NCBI RefSeq assembly: GCF_001641615.1
Contig: NZ_LRRU01000004.1
Coordinates: 287,795-351,794 of the forward strand
Direction: 5' to 3'
DNA: 64,000 nucleotides
Origin: Pseudoalteromonas gelatinilytica
Lineage (GTDB): Bacteria; Pseudomonadota; Gammaproteobacteria; Enterobacterales; Alteromonadaceae
How positions within the stretch are numbered: the first letter of the stretch is position 1; every line of letters begins with the position of its first letter. This document shows, piece by piece, positions 34,704 to 44,081 of this stretch. A model generated the notes under the pieces. The model was given only the letters and a program-made list of their open reading frames with translations, did no database searches and was not told the DNA's origin. The translations under genes and the position numbers were made by a program.

Positions 34704-34862
34704 TCCCCGAAATAACGAAGCCAATAATTAAAGTACCACTGGGCTGTTTAATTTTCTGTGCTAGACAGAATTGATACTGAGCGATTTTATTTGCGCTTGG
34801 CATTTATCCATAGGATAGTTAAGCCAAGCCTACTAAACGTGCTGTAACTAAATAGGATAATC

Positions 34863-36011
34863 ATGAAAAAAGTTTTACTTGCCACCGGTTTAATCGCCTC
34901 GTCATTTACTGCATTTGCAGCCAATTTAACCGTTGAAGAACTGCGTATTGAAAAAGCCAGCAAAGCCATGCCAAAGGTGTTAAATGCTTTTTCTGATGAA
35001 GTGAACCAATTTGAAAAACAGTGGCAAGCTGCCGCTAATTATCAGCAAGCAAGTGATCTTATTGATGATTACGCCAAACAATTATGGCGCGATGCCAAAG
35101 CGCGTATAATTAAAACCAACAGCTTTGACGACCGAGAGCTATATTGGGCGCGTTTACTTTCAAGCAAAATTATTCGTACCAGCAAACCCCAGTTTGCAAT
35201 GACCGACAGTGAACAAACCGCGTTATTAACAATGCTTGAAAATGGCAGTCGTGGCCGCACCGACCTTGATTACAGTAAAAAAACCGACAAACGCATTTTA
35301 ATTACAGGTTTTGATCCCTTCTTATTAGATAGAAATATTAATCAAAGTAACCCATCAGGTGTTGCGGCATTATTACTTGATGGCCAAGTGATTAATTACA
35401 ATGGCATTAGCGCTGAGATCAATACGGTGATGGTGCCAGTACGCTACGAAGACTTTGACCAAGGTATTATCGAATCATTACTTGCGCCATATTACGCGCT
35501 TAACAATGTCGATATGATTGCCACTATCAGTATGGGCAGCAAAGACTTTGATCTTGAACGCTTTCCGGGTAAACGCCGCAGTGTAACGGCACCCGATAAC
35601 GCCAATATTGTGTATGGCGGCACAGCCACCGCACCGAAAATTTCGAGCCTAAACGACCGCCCTCTTCCAGGCAATGAGTTTGTGACTTTCAGCTTACCAG
35701 TTAAGCAGATGCAACAAGCCAAAGGGCCATTCCCAATCAACGACAATCACAAAGTCGTTACGCTTGAAAAAGCATTTGAGCCACAATCACTTAAAGAATT
35801 AGAAGGTGCGATTGCAGTAAAAGGCGGTGGCGGCGGCTACTTATCAAATGAAATTTCGTATCGTAGTATTCGCCTACGTGATGAGCTTAATTCAGACATC
35901 CCTACAGGGCATATTCACACCCCACGTATTCAACAATTTGAGCCAGAAACAGAAGCAAAAATTGTTAAGCAAATTAAAGCAATGCTTGAGCAAAGCTTGG
36001 TTGCAATTTAA
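34863..36011 (+). CDS. Exported pyroglutamyl-peptidase-I-like (C15) protein with Ser at the catalytic Cys
   Basis: A 382-residue protein with a signal peptide (ends AFAAN, residue 20) and an extra helical N-domain (to about residue 130), then a C15-like domain: ILITGFDPFLLDRNINQSNPSG, DFDLERFPGKRRS (candidate Glu), GGGGYLSNEISYRSIRL and GHIHTPRIQ (candidate His). In pyroglutamyl peptidases the third motif carries the nucleophile as YLCN-type; here the residue is Ser328 (codon TCA at 35844). C15 enzymes are normally cytoplasmic and about 215 residues, so export, extra domain and Ser all point to a divergent or non-catalytic member. Alignment is by eye. Confidence 0.68.
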   Translation: MKKVLLATGLIASSFTAFAANLTVEELRIEKASKAMPKVLNAFSDEVNQFEKQWQAAANYQQASDLIDDYAKQLWRDAKARIIKTNSFDDRELYWARLLSSKIIRTSKPQFAMTDSEQTALLTMLENGSRGRTDLDYSKKTDKRILITGFDPFLLDRNINQSNPSGVAALLLDGQVINYNGISAEINTVMVPVRYEDFDQGIIESLLAPYYALNNVDMIATISMGSKDFDLERFPGKRRSVTAPDNANIVYGGTATAPKISSLNDRPLPGNEFVTFSLPVKQMQQAKGPFPINDNHKVVTLEKAFEPQSLKELEGAIAVKGGGGGYLSNEISYRSIRLRDELNSDIPTGHIHTPRIQQFEPETEAKIVKQIKAMLEQSLVAI

Positions 36012-36017
36012 AGCGTT

Positions 36018-36050
36018 AAGCTCAGCTATAAAGCAATAGCTGAGCTTTTT
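36018..36050. terminator. Strong terminator after the C15-like gene
   Basis: AAGCTCAGCTAT / ATAGCTGAGCTT, 12-bp stem with a 6-base loop and T tail through 36050, starting 7 bases after the stop codon. Convergent pectate lyase gene ends just beyond. Confidence 0.82.
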
Positions 36051-36068
36051 CCAACTCACAATTGATAG

Positions 36069-37655
36069 TTATTGTGGACCTGTACCGCCATTCATTTTAC
36101 TGCCCAAAGAGTTTGGATCATCCAATCGATATGGGTAGAGTTGAATATCCCCAAATACTGTTGCTCCGCTATCACGATATTGATCAGTTGCAGAACTTCC
36201 AGTGTAAATATTTCCTGAAGCACTAAAATAACCAGAGCCTTGATTCCAGTGAGGTTTCGCTGAATTTTCAAAGTAATTATTTTCCACTAAAACCTCAGCG
36301 CCATTCCCCGCACTAATTGAGAAATAAGTAATGTTCTTCCAGTAATTATTAAACATATGCACGCGTGAATTATAGCCATCCACTTTAGGATTTCGCCCTG
36401 CTGCTGTATCCCAAAAATTGTGATGTGCTGTTATTTGAGAGTTTCTAAATAAATGGGTATACCAATGCTGGTTGGCGCAAACTTGAGGGTTATATCCATA
36501 AAAACGATTCCAACTTAAAGTAACGTTTTGACTATTGTCGACATCAATATATCCATCACTTATTTTATTAAATGCCATGTGGTCCACCCATACATGACTA
36601 CTATCATCTATTGAAATAGCATCACCTGCTTCAACAAGCGCAGGGTTAATATCCTCAAGCATAATGTTCTTAATAATAATATTTCGCTGCTTGCTAATAA
36701 CGAGGCTGGCACCAATTATTTTCGAGTTTTTACCTAACCCTTGCAGCGTTTTATTTGATTGCACAATGATACGTCTATCATTACGGGTAACATTCACGGT
36801 TGAGTTTGAGCTACTTCCCAACTCACTACAGCTTTGATTACCAACGGGAATTCTGTACCACGTTTTACCGTAATCTCCCCATTGACCACAATCAAGTGGA
36901 CAAGCCGGTACCGTTCTATTGGCGGTTCGACAATCAATCACTGTGTTATCTGGGACCTGAATAACCGCAGCAGAGCCAGAACTCAATGCAGTACTTAAAT
37001 CATCACAGCTATATACTGTGATGGCAGTGTTATTACCACCACCGGTCGTTGTGCTCAATCCATCTTGACCTGCTTGAGATGCAAAGCCTATTAAGTCACT
37101 GGGAGTGGTTCCGGTAGTCCCACAGTCGCCATTTACTGGATTAATAAACCATCTTTGTGAACTGATCCCAGCATCATCATTTTGATAAACATTTGCAGTA
37201 TTATTTGAGCCTGCAACTGTCAAAGATTTACCAGTTAACTTATTGACGATATTAAAGCCGCCCGATGAAGATGCTTTTAACAACCAACGTTGATTAGCCC
37301 CTTGCCAATCATCATAAGCAATTATATTTGCACCATTTGATTGCGATGAGTTCAACACATCAAGAACTTTATTGTTAAATTTAGAGCGTATAATCCAATA
37401 GCCATCTGCTTCTTGAATAAGCTGAAACTTTTGGTTATTTCCACCCCAGTATTCGTAGCTAATAATATTCGGGGCTGAGCTAGAATCACTGGTATTTACA
37501 TCAAGTGCAAGGCCAGAGCCTCTATTAATAATGGAATATACAGTGCCAGATTCAGGCATAGCACTACACTGTTGTGCATGAACAGCACTCTGAGCAAAAC
37601 ACGCAACTGCTAGTAGGCATAATGCTAACAGTTTAGTTTGGTTTAAAATCTTCAA
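36069..37655 (-). CDS. Secreted pectate lyase (PL1) with an N-terminal ricin-type CBM13 domain
   Basis: A 528-residue extracellular enzyme with a signal peptide (ends HAQQ). Residues about 33-175 are a beta-trefoil lectin with three QxF/QxW repeats (NQKFQL, NQRWLL, SQRWFI), the CBM13 type. Residues about 185-515 are a parallel beta-helix of the PL1 family: HVWVDHMAFNKISDGYIDV, VTLSWNRFYGYN, TAAGRNPKVDGYNSRVH and MFNNYW. These correspond to the calcium-binding Asp residues and the catalytic Arg of pectate lyases. It should cut polygalacturonate by beta-elimination. It is not next to other pectin genes here; a separate carbohydrate locus lies 6 kb away. Confidence 0.85.
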   Translation of the reverse strand: MKILNQTKLLALCLLAVACFAQSAVHAQQCSAMPESGTVYSIINRGSGLALDVNTSDSSSAPNIISYEYWGGNNQKFQLIQEADGYWIIRSKFNNKVLDVLNSSQSNGANIIAYDDWQGANQRWLLKASSSGGFNIVNKLTGKSLTVAGSNNTANVYQNDDAGISSQRWFINPVNGDCGTTGTTPSDLIGFASQAGQDGLSTTTGGGNNTAITVYSCDDLSTALSSGSAAVIQVPDNTVIDCRTANRTVPACPLDCGQWGDYGKTWYRIPVGNQSCSELGSSSNSTVNVTRNDRRIIVQSNKTLQGLGKNSKIIGASLVISKQRNIIIKNIMLEDINPALVEAGDAISIDDSSHVWVDHMAFNKISDGYIDVDNSQNVTLSWNRFYGYNPQVCANQHWYTHLFRNSQITAHHNFWDTAAGRNPKVDGYNSRVHMFNNYWKNITYFSISAGNGAEVLVENNYFENSAKPHWNQGSGYFSASGNIYTGSSATDQYRDSGATVFGDIQLYPYRLDDPNSLGSKMNGGTGPQ

Positions 37656-37771
37656 GACTATCTCCTTTATTATATTTGTAATATAAAATTACATTATTAA
37701 AGAGATAGTTTAATTTATCCGTACCCAAAAGCACTCATTTATGTTTATTTTATGTAAACAAATGTTAAAAA

Positions 37772-39409
37772 TCACCCAGCAACGCAGCAATTTCGACCTT
37801 GCTTTTTCGCTTTATAAAGCGCGTCATCTGCTATTTTAAACAAGCTATCTGAATCAAACGCCTCATTAGCAGCCTTACTGGCAACACCTATCGATAAGGT
37901 AACATAGCTTAAGTCTGCACGACCTTGGTGGGTAATCTGTGCCGTTACAACAGCGTTTCGTAGCGTTTCAGCCACTTTGAGTGCCTCCTGCTTATCTGTA
38001 TTGCTGAGCACAATTACAAATTCTTCGCCGCCATAACGGGCAACAAAGTGATTACTTGGCTGGGTATTTTCCTTAAGAAGATTGGCGACTTCACATAACG
38101 CTTTGTCACCTTGATCATGTCCATAGTAGTCATTGTAGAGTTTAAAATGATCGATATCGGCGACAATCATTGAGATAGGTTGCGAAGCTAAATCTGTATC
38201 GCTGGCAAGCATTGCAAAATGTTTATCCAATGCCCGACGATTGGCAAGCGTCGTCATTGAGTCGGTATTACTGATATGTTTTAACTTCTGGTGGCGCTCT
38301 AGTATTTCTGCACGTTGATTTTCTATCAGAGTGAATAACTCATTCATACCTCGCCCGAGCTGGTGCAATTCGTTATTGCCAAAATACTCATCCCGAGCGC
38401 TAAAGTCGTTATTTCTGATTGCTGAATTTACCAATATGTAGAGCTTTCTGAGTGGCCTTAAAACCTGTTGATTTATATATAAATAAAACAAAATAAATAC
38501 AGAACCAGAGATCAATAAACCGGTAATTAGAGAGCTATCAAACAAGCTTCGGTCGTAAGTCCGTTCACGAGATGCGATAGATAGTACAAACAGTAAGTCT
38601 CCTGCTTGGTCATTGACTCCTAAGTAAAGCCGCCGATTGTATTGAGTCGTCTCGACTGCACTCCTTTTTTCACCAAACACCCTAATTAGATGTTCCTTAT
38701 ATTTTGGTGCTTCATCAGTGCCATAAAAGCTAATATCATTTGCTAACCCTGGTGTTAGATTTTCGACAAAGTCTTCATCAATAAAGCTCCAAAGCAATAA
38801 TGTCGCCACAAATTCACCTGTGCCATCGGACTTCGTTACATTGTAAGCGACGGTGACGGCAGGCGTGTTATCTATGGTAATAAACCGGACTTTATGAGTT
38901 AACTCAGATTGGCTATTATCTATATCGCCAGATAAGATTATTAGGTTGTTTTCTATCAACAAATTTGGGGTTTCTAAAATCGTTGGTGAGTAAGGCTTAT
39001 AATCATTATTAAAACTGCCACCGCCGATGATATTTGCCTGTGTATCATATAAATACCAACCATTTACGTCTAATCGTTGTAATGCGTCTGCAATAACATA
39101 GTCACTATTAAACCACTGGGTATCACGTTGCTGTGCAGCTTCATACATGGTATCCCAAGCAGCGCTGTCAAAGACCATTTTTGACAGCGCATCAATCTCT
39201 TGCTGAAGTTGTGACTCAACGCGCTGAATATCAATCCGATCATTTTGTTTTGTCATCGCTTCAAACGTTGGCAAAATCCAAAAATGCCGAATAATTGTTT
39301 GCGCCAACAAAATAGCAAAGCACGCCGCGGTGAAAGCAAGTAATAAGCGTTTTTTGAGCCTCGCACCAATCACCATAAAATACCAAACCAAGCAGAATAA
39401 TAAGTACAT
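37772..39409 (-). CDS. CHASE4-HAMP-GGDEF diguanylate cyclase
   Basis: A 545-residue membrane sensor. A first membrane helix (about 18-40), a periplasmic CHASE4-type domain (about 50-275, with SAAWDTMYEAAQQRDTQWF), a second helix (about 290-310), a HAMP-like linker, then GGDEF (about 375-540) with RYGGEEFVIV and DIDHFKLYNDYYGHDQGDKAL. It should make c-di-GMP in response to an extracellular cue. The start may be ATG 39376 instead of 39409; neither has a clear ribosome site. It is divergent from the H-NOX operon across about 160 bases, which suggests common control and joint signalling. Confidence 0.82.
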   Translation of the reverse strand: MYLLFCLVWYFMVIGARLKKRLLLAFTAACFAILLAQTIIRHFWILPTFEAMTKQNDRIDIQRVESQLQQEIDALSKMVFDSAAWDTMYEAAQQRDTQWFNSDYVIADALQRLDVNGWYLYDTQANIIGGGSFNNDYKPYSPTILETPNLLIENNLIILSGDIDNSQSELTHKVRFITIDNTPAVTVAYNVTKSDGTGEFVATLLLWSFIDEDFVENLTPGLANDISFYGTDEAPKYKEHLIRVFGEKRSAVETTQYNRRLYLGVNDQAGDLLFVLSIASRERTYDRSLFDSSLITGLLISGSVFILFYLYINQQVLRPLRKLYILVNSAIRNNDFSARDEYFGNNELHQLGRGMNELFTLIENQRAEILERHQKLKHISNTDSMTTLANRRALDKHFAMLASDTDLASQPISMIVADIDHFKLYNDYYGHDQGDKALCEVANLLKENTQPSNHFVARYGGEEFVIVLSNTDKQEALKVAETLRNAVVTAQITHQGRADLSYVTLSIGVASKAANEAFDSDSLFKIADDALYKAKKQGRNCCVAG

Positions 39410-39568
39410 TAGTATTAAAAAGTATAACCACGTTTACTCAGTTTGCTTGCCAAGCTTTAATAAATCAGCCTCATAAAGGCAGAACCTCTACTAAAGTTGG
39501 TGACTGATAAATTGTAAAATCCCTGTTTATATCTAAACTTTTAGTATGAAATTTTGAAGGGCTACTGT

Positions 39569-40108
39569 ATGAAAGGTATCGTCTTTACCGAGTTTTTAGA
39601 AATGGTCGAAAATGAATTTTCTTATGAAGTGGCAGACAAAATCATTGAAGAAAACTCACTTGCTTCAAATGGGGCCTATACCAGTGTTGGTAATTACGAC
39701 AACGCTGAAATGATCATGCTTATTACTTCGTTAAGTAAGCACGTCAATACGCCTGCAGAACAATTAGCCACGCACTATGGTAAGTATTTATTAAATCGTT
39801 TTTTTATCCTTTTTCCTCACTTTTTCACCAGTGTTTCAACTACGTTTGACTTTTTAGATACCATCGACCGCCATGTTCATGTAGAAGTTAAAAAGCTTTA
39901 TAGCGACGCTGAGTTACCAAGCTTTGAAACAAAACGTATTAGTGAGCGCAAAATGCAAATGTTCTATCGCTCTGGAAACCCTTTCGCCTGTTTAGCAGGT
40001 GGATTAATTGAAGGTGCGTGTGAAAAATTTAATGAAAAAATTACGATTAAAAAGGATATAAGCGCTGATCATATGTCGGCAACCTTTACTCTAACAAAAG
40101 AAGATTAG
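39569..40108 (+). CDS. H-NOX heme nitric-oxide sensor
   Basis: A 179-residue H-NOX protein starting [14 protein letters not shown]. The proximal heme ligand is H104 in [14 protein letters not shown]. The porphyrin-carboxylate motif, normally Tyr-x-Ser-x-Arg, reads Y133-R-S135-G-N137, so the Arg is replaced by Asn. ATG 39569 with GAAGG upstream is preferred to a TTG 15 bases earlier. A hybrid kinase gene follows one base after the stop; in Pseudoalteromonas, Shewanella and Vibrio relatives H-NOX binds NO and inhibits the kinase HnoK, changing c-di-GMP levels and biofilm formation. The divergent GGDEF gene fits this theme. Confidence 0.86.
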   Translation: MKGIVFTEFLEMVENEFSYEVADKIIEENSLASNGAYTSVGNYDNAEMIMLITSLSKHVNTPAEQLATHYGKYLLNRFFILFPHFFTSVSTTFDFLDTIDRHVHVEVKKLYSDAELPSFETKRISERKMQMFYRSGNPFACLAGGLIEGACEKFNEKITIKKDISADHMSATFTLTKED

Positions 40109-40109
40109 T

Positions 40110-41837
40110 GTGGATGAAGAACTCTACAAACGTAGAATAGAACGAGAGCGCCAGGCTAGAAAACAAGCCGAAGCCTTGTTAGAACAGAAGTCCTTAGAGT
40201 TATATGAAGCCAATATGACGCTAAAACATGCGGCCGAAAATCTAGAAAAGGAAGTTATTCTTCGCACACAAGATTTAAATAAAGCAAAAGAGTTGGCCGA
40301 TGCAGCCAATCAAGCTAAATCAATGTTTTTAGCGAATATGAGTCACGAAATCCGCACCCCTATGAATGCAATTTTAGGCATGGCACACCTCGCCCTCGAT
40401 ACTGAATTAACCGACAAGCAATATGATTACGTCGAGAAAATCCAACTGTCGGCCAAATCACTGCTTGGGATTATTAATGACATTCTCGATTTTTCTAAAA
40501 TAGAAGCCAACAAGCTCGAACTTGAAAACAGTGATTTTAACTTGAACGACTTTCTCGCTAACCTAGCTAATTTAGCCAGTAGCTTAATTGAGAAAAATAA
40601 CATCGAAGTCATTTTTGAAATTGACGATGACATACCCGAATTTTTAATCGGTGACGCTCTTAGGCTCAATCAAGTTTTATTAAATTTACTGAGCAATGCC
40701 ATTAAGTTTTCAAACCAGCAAAATGTCACGCTAAAAATGACAATAAAATCACAAACCGATACCAGTATTTGTATTAATTTTCAAGTCATTGACCAAGGTA
40801 TTGGCATGTCTCAAGAGCAAGTTAATAGTGTGTTTAAGCCTTTTTCACAAGCCGATGTTTCAACAACCCGTAAATTTGGTGGCACAGGTCTTGGCCTTGT
40901 AATTAGTAAAAAAATTATCGAGCTTATGGGTGGTCATATTGAGGTTAAAAGCCAATTAAACAAAGGAAGTTGCTTTAGTTTTGACGTGTCATTTGCGCTA
41001 TCGGCTATGCAAAGCTGCCACGACAAAGACATTTTTAAACATAAACGTGCTCTTATTATTGAGCAAAGCGGCCAACCTGAAGCTATTTTAAACACCATGC
41101 TCAATGCATTAGACATCAATGTACAGACGATTGATTGCATGGATGAAAAGCTTTCTAACGGTGATATTAGTCACAACTACGACTTTATTTTTTTAGACTG
41201 GCACGTATTAAACTGCGAACAAAATAACATTCTAGAGAACCTCAAAAAGCAGCTTTCTATCGACATTAAAAAAACCATTATCCTCGCATCTTATGAAAAC
41301 CAAGAAGTTAAAGACACGCTGAGTACACTGTATAAAACCGTTGAAGAAATATTATTAAAGCCGATTATTAAAGGAAACTTACTAAAAACCCTCGAGCATG
41401 TGATGGGTATTGCCACGAAAAAAGATAACAGTGTCGACAACACATGCTTTAAAAAGCTCGCAGGCTCAAAAATACTCCTTGTTGAAGACAACCCACTTAA
41501 CCAACAAGTTGCATCGCAAATACTACGCTCAAATGGCTTTGTGGTTGATATTGCCGAAGATGGCATAGCAGCGATTGAAGCTGTAGAAAAAGGCACTTTC
41601 GATTGTATTTTGATGGACTGCCAAATGCCAAGAATGGATGGTTATACCGCAGCGAATAAAATCAAACAGCAATCAAAGTTTGCCCATATCCCTATTATCG
41701 CCATGACCGCCAACACTATGGAAGCCGACCTTACAAAAGCGAAAGAGTCAGGAATGCAAGGTTACATAGCCAAGCCAATAGAAGTGCAAACCATGTTTGA
41801 GGTCATTGCAGAGCATTTAACGCAAAAGCAGCTGTAA
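40110..41837 (+). CDS. Hybrid histidine kinase partnered with H-NOX (HnoK-like)
   Basis: A 575-residue cytoplasmic kinase without membrane segments. A coiled coil (about 1-70, [20 protein letters not shown]) is followed by HisKA with the phosphoacceptor in [19 protein letters not shown], the ATPase domain with [15 protein letters not shown] and GGTGLGL, a poorly conserved receiver-like region (about 315-430), and a complete receiver (about 450-570) with the phospho-Asp in [14 protein letters not shown]. Start GTG 40110 lies one base after the H-NOX stop. This is the standard H-NOX/HnoK pairing. Output probably passes to phosphotransfer proteins elsewhere or to the neighbouring c-di-GMP system. 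Confidence 0.87.
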   Translation: MDEELYKRRIERERQARKQAEALLEQKSLELYEANMTLKHAAENLEKEVILRTQDLNKAKELADAANQAKSMFLANMSHEIRTPMNAILGMAHLALDTELTDKQYDYVEKIQLSAKSLLGIINDILDFSKIEANKLELENSDFNLNDFLANLANLASSLIEKNNIEVIFEIDDDIPEFLIGDALRLNQVLLNLLSNAIKFSNQQNVTLKMTIKSQTDTSICINFQVIDQGIGMSQEQVNSVFKPFSQADVSTTRKFGGTGLGLVISKKIIELMGGHIEVKSQLNKGSCFSFDVSFALSAMQSCHDKDIFKHKRALIIEQSGQPEAILNTMLNALDINVQTIDCMDEKLSNGDISHNYDFIFLDWHVLNCEQNNILENLKKQLSIDIKKTIILASYENQEVKDTLSTLYKTVEEILLKPIIKGNLLKTLEHVMGIATKKDNSVDNTCFKKLAGSKILLVEDNPLNQQVASQILRSNGFVVDIAEDGIAAIEAVEKGTFDCILMDCQMPRMDGYTAANKIKQQSKFAHIPIIAMTANTMEADLTKAKESGMQGYIAKPIEVQTMFEVIAEHLTQKQL

Positions 41838-41840
41838 CTT

Positions 41841-42977
41841 CTAGTCAGTAAGCTCTATGATTTTTTGCTCTACTAATGAGTTGTTTTGCTTACGAAACTC
41901 ATTTGGGTTAACCCCAACGATACTTTTAAACACACGGTTGAAGGTAGCAAGCGAAGAAAAACCACTTTCCATTGCAATACTGAGTATACTCCAATGAGTT
42001 GCTTCGTCTTTTAGTAACAGCCCTTGCGCATGCTGTATTCGGTACTGATTAATAAATAAATTAAAATTTGCGGCTTTAAAATGATAACGAATAGCCCGGC
42101 TGATCTTATACTCAGGTACTGCTAATGCTTGGGCAAAATCAGAAATTTTCAAATTAGTTTGCAAATAAACCTGCTTATTGATGAGTGCTTCTATGCCAGT
42201 AATAAGCTCAGCCTCTACCTCATTATTTTCAGATTGTTCAGCCTGATTGGTAGCTTTCACTACCTTTTCAGGGTTCAACACTTCAATATCATCAGATTCA
42301 GGCACGCTGCTGTGGGCACGTTTTTGCAAAAACATCACTAACTGCATTGCAAGTACAATTAACAATGCAGATGAGGTAATTATAAGCGGTTCAAATTGTT
42401 GAAATTCACTTTCACTGAATAAAAACTTAGGCAGAATGCTGGCATTAAATACCGCTAAAAAGTAGCAACTAGCAAAAATATTTGCCTGCAACTTTTGTGT
42501 TTGTGTTTTCTCTTTATAACCCCGTAATGCTTCCCAAAAAGAGAGCACCAAAATACTAGACGATAGCAACACCGTTATTTCGGCCATACCTTGCTTTAAA
42601 CGCCACATGAATTGGCTATCCGGGAAAAATTGCACATCAACACTAACCAAGTAATGCCAAGTTTGGTTGAACATAATTAAACCTGCAATAGTGCCTGCTA
42701 CAGCAATATGTACCTTAGAAATAGGCGTGTGTTTACGAAATAAAGTGCGTGAAATAAGCCAAGACATATTACAAGTTGCGCAGGTAAATAAGCCGATCAA
42801 ATAACTATAAACACCAATACTTGGCGCACTGATTTTTTGCACACCAACCATGCAAAGCGAACCACAAAATACAGCAAACAGATAATGAATAAGCTGCTTC
42901 TCTTTTTTCATGCCATTTAGCAGCATGAGCCCCATACAGACAAAAACGAGCACGTAATAAGGGGAAGTATTTTGCAT
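41841..42977 (-). CDS. Membrane-anchored AraC-family regulator
   Basis: A 378-residue regulator with about six to seven N-terminal membrane helices (residues 5-215), a polar linker and a C-terminal AraC double helix-turn-helix (LKISDFAQALAVPEYKISRAI, then WSILSIAMESGFSSLATFNRVF and GVNPNEFRK). ATG 42977 gives a membrane helix at once; a TTG start 45 bases upstream is possible. It is convergent with the kinase gene, with 3 bases between them, and divergent from a DUF2306 protein gene that it may control through the palindrome at 43016-43030. Confidence 0.75.
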   Translation of the reverse strand: MQNTSPYYVLVFVCMGLMLLNGMKKEKQLIHYLFAVFCGSLCMVGVQKISAPSIGVYSYLIGLFTCATCNMSWLISRTLFRKHTPISKVHIAVAGTIAGLIMFNQTWHYLVSVDVQFFPDSQFMWRLKQGMAEITVLLSSSILVLSFWEALRGYKEKTQTQKLQANIFASCYFLAVFNASILPKFLFSESEFQQFEPLIITSSALLIVLAMQLVMFLQKRAHSSVPESDDIEVLNPEKVVKATNQAEQSENNEVEAELITGIEALINKQVYLQTNLKISDFAQALAVPEYKISRAIRYHFKAANFNLFINQYRIQHAQGLLLKDEATHWSILSIAMESGFSSLATFNRVFKSIVGVNPNEFRKQNNSLVEQKIIELTD

Positions 42978-43015
42978 AACTCGGCATACCTTAAATTGGG
43001 TGTTTGATGAATTAT

Positions 43016-43030
43016 TTACCAATCAGGTAA
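43016..43030. promoter_or_regulatory. Palindromic operator candidate between AraC-type and DUF2306 genes
   Basis: TTACC-AATCA-GGTAA, perfect 5-bp arms, in the 215-base divergent region just upstream of the regulator start. AraC proteins often use direct repeats, so a palindrome is not decisive. Confidence 0.38.
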
Positions 43031-43192
43031 TCTTACTTTTTCAAAATCAACATAGCAAAAAGAGTTTGTTAGTGAATGTGTCAAACCCTGTGTGAGTTCT
43101 CATAAATAAACACAATATTTCATTGATCAAATTTCGAATTTGAGAAGAAATCTTGCTCTAGCCCTTTATATTAGCGGCATTAGAAAAATGTA

Positions 43193-44014
43193 ATGGAATT
43201 GATGATGTTTAACAAAAATAGCAAACTCACACCTTTTAAAGCGCTCGAATACAGTAAAAAACTTTGGTTTATTAGCCTGCTAATGGCGCAAACTTGCTTT
43301 GTGATTTACCTCATTCTTGGTTATGGAATGACAGGGTTAACTACAGGTCTGTCAGGTTGGAACCGACTTAATAACACCGCCTATGTTGCTAATGATGCCA
43401 CAGGGAATTTGATGTATGCAGTGCATGTATTATTTGCGGTAGCGATGATCCTTGGCGGAAGCTTACAGCTGATTGAAAAATTGAGAGCAAAATACAGAGC
43501 ATTTCATCGCTACAATGGCCGTGTATTTGTTGTTTTAGCTTGCTGTATTTCATTTGCTGGCATGTATTTAATGATAGTAAGGGGCACCGTTGGTAATACC
43601 TTAATGCATGCGCTGACAATGTTTGGCGGCTTAGTGGTTATTGTATCAAGTATATTTGCAGTGAAAACTGCGCGGGCGCGTAACTTCAATGCCCATCAAA
43701 AGTGGACTATACGGTTATATCTTGCGGCTAATGGTGTGTTGTTTTTTAGATTACTGATATTTGCATGGTTTTTAGTATTTGGCACCTTAGGCGTCGATAC
43801 CGCTACATTTACAGGGCCTGCCGTGCTTGCCGTTAGCCTTTGCTCTTACTTAGTACCACTTTTAATAGCCGAACTTGTCCGCTATGCAGCTCGCACAAAT
43901 ATTACGTTTATCACTATCGGCACTGCCTGTTTGATGACACTAATATCAATCGTGTTCTTAATCGGCTTATTTGGGGTGACTTTGGCAAACTGGTACCCTG
44001 CGATTGCTGGCTAA
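43193..44014 (+). CDS. DUF2306 membrane protein
   Basis: A 273-residue inner-membrane protein with six to seven helices and the DUF2306 signatures EKLRAKYRAFHRYNGRVFV and HQKWTIRLYLAANG, with conserved His and Arg in membrane-adjacent positions. These resemble cytochrome b561-like helices, but heme binding is not shown. It is divergent from the membrane AraC regulator. ATG 43193 is used; ATG 43202 or 43205 are close alternatives. Confidence 0.7.
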   Translation: MELMMFNKNSKLTPFKALEYSKKLWFISLLMAQTCFVIYLILGYGMTGLTTGLSGWNRLNNTAYVANDATGNLMYAVHVLFAVAMILGGSLQLIEKLRAKYRAFHRYNGRVFVVLACCISFAGMYLMIVRGTVGNTLMHALTMFGGLVVIVSSIFAVKTARARNFNAHQKWTIRLYLAANGVLFFRLLIFAWFLVFGTLGVDTATFTGPAVLAVSLCSYLVPLLIAELVRYAARTNITFITIGTACLMTLISIVFLIGLFGVTLANWYPAIAG

Positions 44015-44028
44015 ATAACTCTCATACA

Positions 44029-44056
44029 ATAAAGCCACCTAAGTTGGTGGCTTTAT
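44029..44056. terminator. Hairpin terminator between DUF2306 and GH43 genes
   Basis: ATAAAGCCACC / GGTGGCTTTAT, 11-bp stem with a 6-base loop. The two genes converge on it. The T tail is short. Confidence 0.55.
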
Positions 44057-44081
44057 GAACTTCATTTACGTCACTATAAAA

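Noticed and set aside
36069..37655. Pectate lyase as part of the 44-54 kb glycan locus
   Set aside because: Six unrelated genes lie between them, and none of the candidate operators is found at its promoter.
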